A stretch of DNA of 11,119 nucleotides from Frondihabitans sp. (lineage in GTDB: Bacteria > Actinomycetota > Actinomycetes > Actinomycetales > Microbacteriaceae). Made by a program: the position numbers and the translations under genes. This document shows positions 1 through 5,337 of this stretch, one piece after another. Where the stretch lies: the NCBI GenBank assembly GCA_025464735.1, contig JAODMX010000545.1:1-11119 (forward strand). Reading direction: 5' to 3'. The notes below the pieces were generated by a model. It did no database searches and was not told the origin of the DNA. It worked only from the letters and a program-made list of their open reading frames with translations. Positions within the stretch are counted from its first letter, which is position 1; every line of letters starts with the position of its first letter.

Positions 1-1
1 G

Positions 2-67
2 ACCCGCGATCAACCCGAAGACCTGCGCCACGTGTTCCCAGATGGCGGCAAACGCAGCGATTTCTAG
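2..67 (+). CDS. C-terminal end of an unrecognised protein (5' end outside the window)
   Basis: Reading frame 2 is open from the left edge to a TAG at 65-67 and encodes 21 residues ending in FPDGGKRSDF. The composition (charged and polar, with mostly G or C in third codon positions) looks like a genuine hydrophilic C-terminus. Too little is present to name a family. The other plus-strand frames give less protein-like translations here. No further coding is seen between this stop and the tRNA. Confidence 0.35.
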   Translation, partial: TRDQPEDLRHVFPDGGKRSDF

Positions 68-74
68 TCGAAAG

Positions 75-112
75 TCTCAAGTAGGCCGAGAGGAGTCTCA
101 CTTGCCTTGAGA
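75..112. terminator. Possible hairpin between the partial gene and the tRNA
   Basis: TCTCAAG (75-81) and CTTGAGA (106-112) form a 7-bp inverted repeat. The loop holds a smaller GAGA/TCTC pairing. It lies just after the stop of the left-edge gene and just downstream of the minus-strand tRNA, so it could end transcription from either side. There is no clear T-run on either strand, so this is only a candidate. Confidence 0.25.
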
Positions 113-150
113 AATGACAAGAAACGACAAGATACGTGACCAACAAACAG

Positions 151-221
151 AGCGAATGACGGGAATCGAACCCGCGCTACCAGCTTGGGAAGCTGGAGTT
201 CTACCATTGAACTACACTCGC
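151..221 (-). tRNA. tRNA-Gly (anticodon CCC)
   Basis: Read on the minus strand, the cloverleaf is complete. The acceptor arm is GCGAGTG/CATTCGC with one G-T pair. The D-arm is GTTC/GAAC, with GG in its loop. The anticodon stem is CCAGC/GCTGG around the loop TTCCCAA, which gives anticodon CCC. The T-arm has the loop TTCGATT. The discriminator base is U, as expected for bacterial glycine tRNAs. The 3' CCA is not encoded (the next bases are CTG), so it must be added after transcription. It reads GGG codons. A TATGCT hexamer on the minus strand at 250-255 is a plausible -10 box. Confidence 0.95.
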
Positions 222-445
222 GTACCGCGCCAAAGGGCACAGCCCCACCAGCATACCGAAGGTCTGACCGGGCTGTGGCCGCCGACGACGAGGGGGCACC
301 TGGCCGCATTCGTCGCCCGGCAACGAGCGGTCGAGCGACGGCGCAGTCCTCCCGTGACATGGCGTAATACAGGCTTAATCCAGAGGCCATGCCGAAGAAA
401 TACGCGGAGACTCTACTGGGAGTACCTCGAACACGAAGGAAACCA
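222..445. other. Intergenic region upstream of the flavin-reductase pair
   Basis: This stretch separates the minus-strand tRNA from the plus-strand gene at 446. It probably holds both promoters. Near the right end a GTGACA (354-359) and the AT-richer hexamers TAATAC (365-370) and TTAATC (375-380) form a weak promoter-like cluster, but the spacing is short (15 nt from GTGACA to TTAATC). The shifted open frames seen here have no protein-like features, and I call no gene. Confidence 0.4.
250..255 (-). promoter_or_regulatory. Candidate -10 box for tRNA-Gly
   Basis: The minus strand reads TATGCT here, 28 nt upstream of the mature tRNA 5' end, a distance that fits a short 5' leader removed by RNase P. 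No convincing -35 element was found at the usual spacing, so the call rests on the hexamer alone. Confidence 0.3.
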
Positions 446-961
446 ATGATCGTCACCGTCGTCGCCGGCAACCCGAAGCCGGCCTCCCGCACCCTCGATG
501 CCGCGCGCCACGTGGCCGAGGCGATCGCAGGCAAGCAACCGGACAGCGAAGTCGATGTCGTCACCCTCGGCCCGTCGCTGCTCGGCTGGGGTGATGAGAC
601 GGTGAAGGCTGCCGTCGAGCTCGTCGCCGCCAGCGACCTCGTCGTCGTCGCGTCACCGACGTACAAGGCGAGCTACACGGGCGTCCTGAAATGCTTCCTC
701 GACCAGTTCGCCGGAGCCACAGGCCTCGCCGGAGTCACCGTCGTCCCCCTCATGCTCGGAGCCGGCCCGACCCACGCACTCGCCCCCGAACTCCTGCTCA
801 AGCCGATCCTCGTCGAACTCGGCGCGACGGCGCCCACGCAGGGCCTCTACCTCAACGAGCGAACGTACAACGAGCCCGACGCCTACGCCTCGTGGCTCGG
901 CCAGTGGAAAGAAGTGGTCCTCGCCTCCGCGACCGCGACGCTCGCCACGAAGGCGAGCTGA
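446..961 (+). CDS. NAD(P)H-dependent FMN reductase, SsuE/MsuE-like
   Basis: A 171-residue flavodoxin-fold protein. Family members use NAD(P)H to reduce FMN, usually to supply free FMNH2 to a partner monooxygenase in the cytoplasm. The N-terminus MIVTVVAGNPKPASRT is the first strand and phosphate-binding loop. The segment around residues 70-87 (SPTYKASYTGVLKCFLDQF) matches the conserved flavin-contact loop of the SsuE-type family. The start at 446 is preferred because GAAGGA lies at 435-440, 5 nt upstream, and the protein then begins at the expected first beta strand. An in-frame ATG at 389 would add an unlike N-terminus. It is followed 2 nt later by a second flavin reductase, so the two are probably co-translated. 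No monooxygenase gene is in the window, so the oxygenase it serves is unknown. Confidence 0.85.
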   Translation: MIVTVVAGNPKPASRTLDAARHVAEAIAGKQPDSEVDVVTLGPSLLGWGDETVKAAVELVAASDLVVVASPTYKASYTGVLKCFLDQFAGATGLAGVTVVPLMLGAGPTHALAPELLLKPILVELGATAPTQGLYLNERTYNEPDAYASWLGQWKEVVLASATATLATKAS

Positions 962-963
962 CC

Positions 964-1497
964 GTGCCGAGGAAGCTCGCCGCCCGACCGACCGCCCTCC
1001 TGGACGTCCTCGACGACGGAGCCGCCACCACCATCAAAGACGCCTTCGGAGCCTTCCCCTCCGGCGTCGCCGCCCTCTGCGCCGAGATCGACGGGGTCAA
1101 GGTCGGCATGGTCGCCTCGTCGTTCAGTGTCGGCGTCTCGTTCGCGCCGCCCATGGTCATGTTCTCGGTGCAGAACTCCTCGTCCACCTGGCCTGTCCTC
1201 AAGAAGGCCCGCAGGATAGGCATCTCGATTCTCGGGTCGGCCCACGACGCGACCTGCTACCAGCTGTCTTCGCGGAAGGGAGACCGGTTCGCGGGGCTCG
1301 ACATCCATGGGGCGGCTTCCGGGGCGATCTTCGTGCACGATGCCGCGGTCTGGCTCGAGTGCGAGGTGCGCAGCGAGGTTCCCGCGGGCGACCATCACGT
1401 CGTCGTCCTCGAGGTCACCTCGGTTCGCGTCGGTGAGGGGCAGGAGCCCCTCGTCTACCACGGCACCCGGTTCCGGCAGCTGCTCGCCGCATCCTGA
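964..1497 (+). CDS. Flavin reductase-like (split-barrel, HpaC/RutF type) protein
   Basis: A 177-residue protein of the flavin reductase-like domain family, a split beta-barrel unrelated to the SsuE fold. Members reduce FMN or FAD with NAD(P)H, or bind flavin in other roles. Visible family features are FPSGVAALCA (31-40), GMVASSFSVGVSFAPPMVMF (48-67, the flavin-binding strand), SSTWPVL (72-78), GDHHVVVLEV (142-151) and the C-terminal PLVYHGTRFR (162-171). The GTG start at 964 lies 2 nt after the preceding stop. The purine-rich AAGGCGAG just upstream can serve as ribosome binding site, so translation is likely coupled. Extension of the open frame further upstream only overlaps the first reductase in a low-complexity arginine-rich frame. 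The substrate flavin and any partner oxygenase cannot be told from the sequence. Confidence 0.85.
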   Translation: MPRKLAARPTALLDVLDDGAATTIKDAFGAFPSGVAALCAEIDGVKVGMVASSFSVGVSFAPPMVMFSVQNSSSTWPVLKKARRIGISILGSAHDATCYQLSSRKGDRFAGLDIHGAASGAIFVHDAAVWLECEVRSEVPAGDHHVVVLEVTSVRVGEGQEPLVYHGTRFRQLLAAS

Positions 1498-1549
1498 CCG
1501 GCGCCGCGGTCGCCGTCGCACCGGTCGGCGCGTCCGGCGACCACCGCTC

Positions 1550-1638
1550 TGTCGATAATTCATGACCGGGCTGTCGCGCCCTCGCGTTGTGCCTGGTCCG
1601 GGCGCAGGCTCTGCGCGCTGTGACATGAATTGTCGACA
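1550..1638. repeat. Palindromic element 1 (15-bp outer arms, inner GC stem)
   Basis: TGTCGATAATTCATG at 1550-1564 and CATGAATTGTCGACA at 1624-1638 are inverted copies differing at one position, where RNA could still form a G-U pair. Inside, GCGCCC (1576-1581) and GGGCGC (1600-1605) can form a second stem. The whole is 89 nt. Its arm core resembles that of element 2. Confidence 0.75.
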
Positions 1639-1756
1639 CGGGGCGTCCCGAGACAAATCGGCGACCGGGTGCGGCCCGCCTCGGCCCGCGTGACGCCGGG
1701 CAGTAGGGGGCCCAACCGGTCCCTCCGGCGGGGTCCCGCCCGCGGCCCGCGCCGAC

Positions 1757-1830
1757 AATTCAGGGCTGGCCGCGCAGCGAGCCCCCTCGGCCGGGCAGGC
1801 GCGGAGGGCTCGTCCGCCCAGCCCTGAATT
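1757..1830. repeat. Palindromic element 2 (13-bp perfect outer arms, inner stem)
   Basis: AATTCAGGGCTGG at 1757-1769 and CCAGCCCTGAATT at 1818-1830 are a perfect 13-bp inverted repeat. Nested within are CGAGCCC (1778-1784) and GGGCTCG (1806-1812), a perfect 7-bp inverted repeat. The left edge CGACAATTCA (1753-1762) is identical to the arm of element 1 read on the other strand (1627-1636). It could be a REP/BIME-like interspersed element, a tiny non-autonomous mobile element, or a bidirectional terminator; one copy in one window cannot decide. Confidence 0.75.
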
Positions 1831-1890
1831 ACCAGCGCGGGACGTTGCCAGCGAGGGGCGCCGCGACCGGGAGCCCTGCCCCGCAAACCC

Positions 1891-2280
1891 TCAGCCGACG
1901 ACGGCCACGATCCGCACGTCGACGGTCGCCGCCGGCAGGGTCTCGATCGCCAGCCGGTTGCGGATCCGCGTCGCGACCTCGCGGGCCACCGCCGGCCCCG
2001 AGTGGTCGCCGTCGATCACGATGTCGAGTTCGACAAGAGTGAGCTCGCGCGTCACGTTCAGCGCCACGTCGGGCGCGCGCGGCGGCCGAGGCGCCCGGCC
2101 AGCCCTCGGAGCGCTGCCCGCAGCGGCCGCGATCCCGCCGATCACCCGCTTGGCAAGGCGTGCGATGCCGGGCCGCGGCTGCACCCGCGTCACCCCGGGA
2201 ACGGACGCTGCCACGGCCCCGAGTTCGTCGGCGAGGAGGCTGAGCTGCAGGGCGTCCGGTGCGCCGGTGAGGTCGCTCAT
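1891..2280 (-). CDS. Short Asp23-like protein, last gene of the sigma-factor operon
   Basis: A 129-residue protein with the layout of a reduced Asp23/Gls24-like domain. It has VPGVTRVQ at 27-34, a strand TLVELDIVID (81-90), a helix with GPAVAREVATRIRNRL (95-110) and a last strand VDVRIVAVVG (120-129). Between the first and second parts is a basic, proline- and alanine-rich linker (residues 40-70) not typical of Asp23. The ATG at 2278-2280 overlaps the preceding stop in an ATGA (2277-2280), so it is translationally coupled to the gene before it. There is no signal peptide, and the only weakly hydrophobic stretch (RVIGGIAAAAGSA, 45-57) is too short to be a sure membrane segment. Its role is unknown; it may bind the other Asp23-domain proteins of the locus. 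The family assignment is by pattern and context. Confidence 0.6.
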   Translation of the reverse strand: MSDLTGAPDALQLSLLADELGAVAASVPGVTRVQPRPGIARLAKRVIGGIAAAAGSAPRAGRAPRPPRAPDVALNVTRELTLVELDIVIDGDHSGPAVAREVATRIRNRLAIETLPAATVDVRIVAVVG

Positions 2281-2846
2281 GCCACGTCCCCCGTCGTTTC
2301 GAAGAGGTGGATGTCGCCGACGACGATGTCGACGGCTTCGACTGACAGTTCGGTCTGTCGGCGGAGGATCGACGCGACCGCGTCGCGGACCTCGTCGGCC
2401 ATCGCCGGCACGAATTCCCCGCGGAGGGCGCTGATGGTGACCTCGACGCGCACCGGCGTGGCGGGTGTTGCGACGTCTCCGCTGAGCGCGCAGGAGATCA
2501 CGACCGCTCCGGGGACGGAGTCGCCCGCCTCGCGGATGAGACCGCGGACGGCCCCCTCGGTCAGGTGCAGAACGGTGAGCGTGTCGGTGGATTCGAGTGG
2601 GATGTCCCGGCCTGAGCGTGCTTCCTGTCGGACTCGGGCCATCACTTCGCCGAACCATCCCGGGTCGGGCGCCGGCACTCGCTGGGCGTCGTCGGCCAGG
2701 ATCTCTCCCGAGAGGCTGCGGAGTCGCTCGAGCGCGGCGAGCTGGGTCGCGTTCTCGGGGTCGTCCTCGATGACCGGGTCGTACGGAACCCGTCCCCGGT
2801 CGAGGTAGTCGGCCAGGCGTTCGAGCGTCACGGTCTGGTCGCTCAT
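2277..2846 (-). CDS. Putative regulator: anti-sigma-like N-terminus plus Asp23-like C-terminal domain
   Basis: A 189-residue soluble protein encoded directly after the ECF sigma factor, with a 4-nt ATGA overlap (2843-2846), the usual position of an anti-sigma gene. Residues 5-55 (LERLADYLDRGR, then an acidic stretch and QLAALERLRSLSGEILADDA) are helical and acidic, like the sigma-binding N-termini of some anti-sigma factors, but no HxxxCxxC zinc motif is present. Residues 62-84 (PGWFGEVMARVRQEARSGRD) form a linker helix. Residues 95-180 look Asp23-like: LTEGAVRGLIREAGDSVPG, the strand VRVEVTISA (132-140), an amphipathic helix with VRDAVASILRRQ, and the final strand VEAVDIVVGDIHL. The protein has no membrane segment, so any signal must come from a partner protein. 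The anti-sigma role is inferred from position and architecture and is untested. Confidence 0.6.
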   Translation of the reverse strand: MSDQTVTLERLADYLDRGRVPYDPVIEDDPENATQLAALERLRSLSGEILADDAQRVPAPDPGWFGEVMARVRQEARSGRDIPLESTDTLTVLHLTEGAVRGLIREAGDSVPGAVVISCALSGDVATPATPVRVEVTISALRGEFVPAMADEVRDAVASILRRQTELSVEAVDIVVGDIHLFETTGDVA

Positions 2847-3481
2847 CGCCACGCCTCCATCTCTCGTGTCAGCGTTTCTCTCGCCCGGGCAAGTTGCCCG
2901 CGAGCGGCGGTGGTCGTAATGCCTAGGTGTTCTGCGATTTCCGCGTAGGACTCGCCGCCGACTTCGCGAAGGAGCCAGCTCTGCCGCTGCAACTCGGGCA
3001 GTTGGTCGAGGGCCTGCCGGAGCCCCGACATCGCCTCGGTGGTCATGGCCTGTCGTGCCGGGTCGTCGAAGTCCGAGACCGGGAGCAGCAGCGAAACGGC
3101 TTCGTCGTCGATGTCGGATGTGGGTTTGCGGGAGCGCATCAGGTCGAAGGCCTTGCGGGAGACGATCCGCATCATCCAGCCGCGGACGGCATCCGGAGTG
3201 GTGAGCCGGGGCAGCTCCCGCCAGATGGCGATGGACGCCTCCTGCACGGCGTCGTAGGCGTCGGCTCGCGACGAGGTGAGGCGCGTCGCGTAGGCGGTCA
3301 TGAGCCCGATGTGACGGCGCAGCAGGATCTCGAAGGCGTGTTCGTCCCCGTCCGCTGCGCGCCGAGCCAGCAGACCGTCGGCGGCCGCTCCGAGGCGGTC
3401 GCCCTGAACGAGCGGCCCGACGACGTCGCCGGAGCCGGAGCGTTCGGCGGCGGTGCCGCTCGGACGTTCTGCGAGGTTCAC
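2843..3481 (-). CDS. ECF-type RNA polymerase sigma factor
   Basis: A 212-residue sigma-70 family factor of the ECF type, with region 2 and region 4 and no region 3. Region 2 spans about residues 36-118 (ADGDEHAFEILLRRHIG, then DAYDAVQEASIAIWRE for core binding and -10 recognition, then TPDAVRGWMMRIVSRKAFDLMR). Region 4 spans about 153-206 (LRQALDQLPELQRQSWLLREV, then the helix-turn-helix SYAEIAEHLGITTTAARGQLARAR). The GTG at 3479-3481 is chosen because the frame upstream loses sigma-like character and runs into the divergent promoter. The GGAGGG at about 16 nt upstream is too far to be decisive, so a leaderless start is possible. It heads the leftward operon and overlaps the next gene by 4 nt. 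It probably activates this locus, including the divergent asp23 operon, though no target can be proven from sequence. Confidence 0.85.
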   Translation of the reverse strand: MNLAERPSGTAAERSGSGDVVGPLVQGDRLGAAADGLLARRAADGDEHAFEILLRRHIGLMTAYATRLTSSRADAYDAVQEASIAIWRELPRLTTPDAVRGWMMRIVSRKAFDLMRSRKPTSDIDDEAVSLLLPVSDFDDPARQAMTTEAMSGLRQALDQLPELQRQSWLLREVGGESYAEIAEHLGITTTAARGQLARARETLTREMEAWR

Positions 3482-3507
3482 CCGTCCGATCCAACTCCCT
3501 CCGGCCT

Positions 3508-3531
3508 GAAACGAGTCGCCCGAAACACGTC
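3508..3531 (+). promoter_or_regulatory. Candidate ECF-sigma promoter for the asp23 operon
   Basis: GAAAC at 3508-3512, 15 nt, then CGTC at 3528-3531 fits the general GGAAC/GAAAC ... CGTC layout of many ECF-dependent promoters. Initiation would fall near 3538, giving a leader of about 100 nt before the asp23 ATG. If real, it would let the divergently encoded sigma factor control the Asp23 operon. The match is short and could arise by chance. Confidence 0.3.
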
Positions 3532-3622
3532 GTCCAAAAAACTTCCACCCCGACCGTGACGTTTTCGGCAGACGTGACGTCCCATCATCGAGCACCTCAG
3601 ACGGGTTGCCCCTCATGCCTTC

Positions 3623-3630
3623 AGAAGGAG
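3623..3630 (+). promoter_or_regulatory. Strong ribosome binding site of the Asp23 gene
   Basis: AGAAGGAG lies 6 nt before the ATG at 3637. It fixes the start of the first gene of the rightward operon and is the best Shine-Dalgarno site in the window, which suggests high expression of this protein. Confidence 0.75.
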
Positions 3631-3636
3631 TCCTCA

Positions 3637-4131
3637 ATGGCTGACAAGACCACCCCCACGCCTGCTGCGTCGGCGAGCCGCGTCGACAAGGTGACCACTC
3701 CGGTCACGACCACGTCGAGCAGGTCGACCGCCACAAGCGCTGTTCCGGCCGCCGCCGGCAAGACGATCATCGCCGATTCCGTCGTCTCCAAGGTCGCCGG
3801 CATCGCCGCCCGCGACGTTCCGGGTGTCTTCGCTCTCGGCGGCGGTGCCGCCCGTGCCTTCGGCGCCATCCGCGACGTGATCGGTTCCACGGATCTCACC
3901 CAGGGTGTGCGGGTCGAGGTGGGCGAGACCCAGGTCGCCGCCGACGTCACCATTGTCGTCGAGTACCCGACCCCGATGCATGCCGTCGCGGAGCAGGTCC
4001 GCACGGCGGTCGCCGAGGCGATCGAGCAGCTGATCGGTATGGAGGTCGCCGAGGTCAACGTCGCCATCAACGACGTGCACATCCCCGGTGACGACGACGT
4101 CGACCAGCCCGCTGAGAGCCGCGTCCTGTGA
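3637..4131 (+). CDS. Asp23/Gls24 family envelope stress response protein
   Basis: A 164-residue protein of the Asp23/Gls24 (alkaline shock protein) family. In Firmicutes this abundant protein is held at the membrane by AmaP and is linked to cell-envelope stress tolerance. The first 40 residues are a threonine-, serine- and alanine-rich flexible tail. The family domain follows: KTIIADSVVSKVAGIAARDV (42-61), PGVFALGGG (62-70), VRVEVGETQVAADVTIVVEY (91-110), an amphipathic helix with VAEQVRTAVAEAIEQLIG (117-134) and VAEVNVAINDVHI (137-149). A glycine/alanine stretch GGGAARAFGAIRD replaces the usual charged loop. There is no signal peptide or membrane segment, so it is cytoplasmic and must be recruited by a partner. 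It heads the rightward operon and its stop overlaps the next gene's GTG (GTGA at 4128-4131). Confidence 0.85.
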   Translation: MADKTTPTPAASASRVDKVTTPVTTTSSRSTATSAVPAAAGKTIIADSVVSKVAGIAARDVPGVFALGGGAARAFGAIRDVIGSTDLTQGVRVEVGETQVAADVTIVVEYPTPMHAVAEQVRTAVAEAIEQLIGMEVAEVNVAINDVHIPGDDDVDQPAESRVL

Positions 4132-4316
4132 GCGCCACGACCACGGGGATCGCCATCGGTGCCATCCTCGGATTAGTGGCAGTCGCCTTCGGATTCTGGG
4201 CCTTCATCCTGGTCGCGGTCTTCATGGCAATCGGCGCACTCGTCGGTCGCATCGTGTCGGGCAAGCTTGACGTCGGCAGCCTCGTCAACGTCCTCCGCGG
4301 ACGGCGTTCGTCCTGA
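4128..4316 (+). CDS. Small integral membrane protein, DUF2273-like
   Basis: A 62-residue protein that is mostly membrane-embedded. After a short polar N-terminus there are two closely spaced hydrophobic stretches (about residues 7-23 and 24-45, IAIGAILGLVAVAFGFWAFI and LVAVFMAIGALVGRIV), then the basic tail SGKLDVGSLVNVLRGRRSS. Size, the GxxxGxxxx-rich helices and the position next to Asp23 and AmaP-like genes match the DUF2273 small membrane proteins of the Firmicutes asp23 cluster. Their exact role is not established. The GTG start overlaps the Asp23 stop by 4 nt, and its own stop TGA shares one base with the next ATG (TGATG at 4314-4318). It probably assembles with the AmaP-like proteins at the membrane. 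Confidence 0.75.
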   Translation: MSATTTGIAIGAILGLVAVAFGFWAFILVAVFMAIGALVGRIVSGKLDVGSLVNVLRGRRSS

Positions 4317-4690
4317 TGACGGCCGTCCTTGATCCGTCCTCGGGCGGCCAGAGCGCACGAGACATCCCCGGGCACGTGAGCGTCGCCGCGCGCGTGCTGC
4401 AGAAGGTCGGCAGCGCCATCGTCGCCGAGTCGCTCGCGGTCGAGACCCGCGCGGTCCGGGTTGAGGCTCGCGACGACGAGGGGCGCCTCGCCCTCCGCAT
4501 CGCGACCCCGATCAGCGTTCCGGTGCTGAGCGCCGACGTGGTGGCCCCCTCAGGCGGCGTGCTCGGCACGATCCGTACGCTCCAGGGGACGGTCACGCGT
4601 CGCATGAACGAGATCACCGGCCGTGCTGTATCGCGGGTCGATGTGACCGTCACGGGGAGTCAACTCGAGAGATCCGGGGTAGTCCGATGA
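4316..4690 (+). CDS. Second Asp23-like protein of the operon
   Basis: A 124-residue cytoplasmic protein with an Asp23-like pattern. It has GHVSVAARVLQKVGSAIVAESL at 19-40 (where Asp23 has its first strand and helix), VRVEARDDEGRLALRIATPI (47-66), a helix with IRTLQGTVTRRMNEITG (86-102) and the last strand AVSRVDVTVTGSQL (104-117). The domain is more divergent than in the first Asp23 gene, so the family call is mainly structural pattern and context. Its start overlaps the previous stop by 1 nt, and its stop overlaps the next ATG by 4 nt (4687-4690), so it is translated as part of one chain. It may form mixed assemblies with the first Asp23 protein. Confidence 0.65.
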   Translation: MTAVLDPSSGGQSARDIPGHVSVAARVLQKVGSAIVAESLAVETRAVRVEARDDEGRLALRIATPISVPVLSADVVAPSGGVLGTIRTLQGTVTRRMNEITGRAVSRVDVTVTGSQLERSGVVR

Positions 4691-5337
4691 CGACGACAGA
4701 AACACGCACGCAGGATCCAGATGTCCCCGCCGCCCCCGCCGCCCTCTCCGTCAATGCGCCCGGGCTTGCCGGGGTGTACCGCAGAATCGTGCGTCGCGAG
4801 ACGCATTCGTCGCGTTCTGGTGCGGCGATCGTCATTCTGATCATCCTGATCCTCGTCGCCGCCTACGTCGGCATCGAGGCGGTCTACGCCGGTCTCGGGC
4901 GGCGCGCGCTTCTCTTCTCTCCGCTCGATGTCCTGGCGACGCTGCGAACCGCGGCGGCGACGCAGGGTGGCCTCGTAATCGCGGTCGGGATCGCCGCCGG
5001 CATCGTCGGCATCGTCGTGATCGTGATCGGCCTGACGCCGGGTCGTCGGGGTCGCCACGTCATCCCCGATTCCCGCGTTGCTGTCGTCGTTGATGATCAG
5101 GTCATCGCCAGCTCGCTCGCTCGACGTGCTCGCCTCGCGGGTTCTTTGGCGCCCGACCAGGTCAACGCCTGGGTCGCGCGGAACAGCGCCCGGATCACCC
5201 TCACGCCCGCCTCGGGGGCGAGAGCCGACGAGGAGGCCGTCCTTGAGGCGGCCCGCGACGAGCTCTCCGCCGCGGGTTATCAGCCGAGCGTGCAGCCCCA
5301 GGTGCGCGTCAGCGAATCGGGGAGGCTCGGAGCATGA
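4687..5337 (+). CDS. Two-TM membrane protein, DUF6286-like
   Basis: A 216-residue protein with a proline- and alanine-rich cytoplasmic N-terminus (1-40). A first membrane helix spans about 46-66 (AAIVILIILILVAAYVGIEAV), an extracytoplasmic loop about 67-93, and a second helix about 95-116 (GGLVIAVGIAAGIVGIVVIV). After the second helix comes GLTPGRRGRHVI (115-126), the glycine-arginine motif I associate with DUF6286 proteins found next to Asp23 genes in actinobacteria. The C-terminal 90 residues are soluble: a strand RVAVVVDDQVIASSLA, helices and ITLTPASGARADEE, a layout that could be a remote Asp23-like domain. The gene overlaps both neighbours by 4 nt. A likely role is anchoring Asp23 proteins to the membrane; this is inferred from topology and neighbours. 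Confidence 0.7.
   Translation: MTTTETRTQDPDVPAAPAALSVNAPGLAGVYRRIVRRETHSSRSGAAIVILIILILVAAYVGIEAVYAGLGRRALLFSPLDVLATLRTAAATQGGLVIAVGIAAGIVGIVVIVIGLTPGRRGRHVIPDSRVAVVVDDQVIASSLARRARLAGSLAPDQVNAWVARNSARITLTPASGARADEEAVLEAARDELSAAGYQPSVQPQVRVSESGRLGA

Larger units (their letters stand above)
1498..1890. other. Gene-free stretch between convergent genes, rich in inverted repeats
   Basis: About 390 nt lie between the stop of the flavin reductase (plus) and the stop of the Asp23-like gene (minus). The open frames here are arginine- and proline-rich on several frames at once, as expected of very GC-rich noncoding DNA, and none has a good ribosome binding site. The stretch holds two palindromic elements, annotated separately, plus GC-rich local stems between them. 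No tRNA or recognised ncRNA family was seen. Because it sits at the ends of convergent transcripts it may work in termination or mRNA 3' protection. Confidence 0.6.
3482..3636. promoter_or_regulatory. Divergent promoter region between sigma and asp23 operons
   Basis: About 155 nt separate the two start codons, so both operons must be driven from here. It contains a direct repeat of GAAAC (3508-3512 and 3522-3526), an A6-7 tract (3535-3541) and repeated GACGT motifs (around 3570-3580). One GAAAC is spaced like the -35 of an ECF promoter and is annotated separately. No operator of a known family was recognised. Confidence 0.6.

Noticed and set aside
389..445. N-terminal extension of the FMN reductase to the ATG at 389
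   Set aside because: The extension is basic and unlike the family; the ATG at 446 has a good ribosome binding site and begins the first beta strand.
883..1758. Long minus-strand open frame (291 codons) opposite the flavin reductase
   Set aside because: It is antisense to a clear family protein, has biased Arg/Gly/Pro composition and no recognisable domain; typical of GC-rich antisense frames.
1630..1827. Small open frames in 1498-1890
   Set aside because: Several frames on both strands are open at once because the DNA is very GC-rich; none has a start with a ribosome binding site and the inverted repeats explain the sequence better.
1550..1830. Insertion sequence or CRISPR in the repeat region
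   Set aside because: There is no transposase frame, no target-site duplication was seen, and there is no regular repeat-spacer pattern. I keep it as palindromic repeats only.
2927..3559. Plus-strand open frame of 210 codons across the sigma factor gene
   Set aside because: It mirrors the codon pattern of the ECF sigma gene on the other strand, shows no family features and has no ribosome binding site.
3482..3637. Sigma factor start at the ATG at 3637
   Set aside because: It would span the entire divergent promoter region and overlap the asp23 start codon; the sequence before the GTG at 3481 is not sigma-like.
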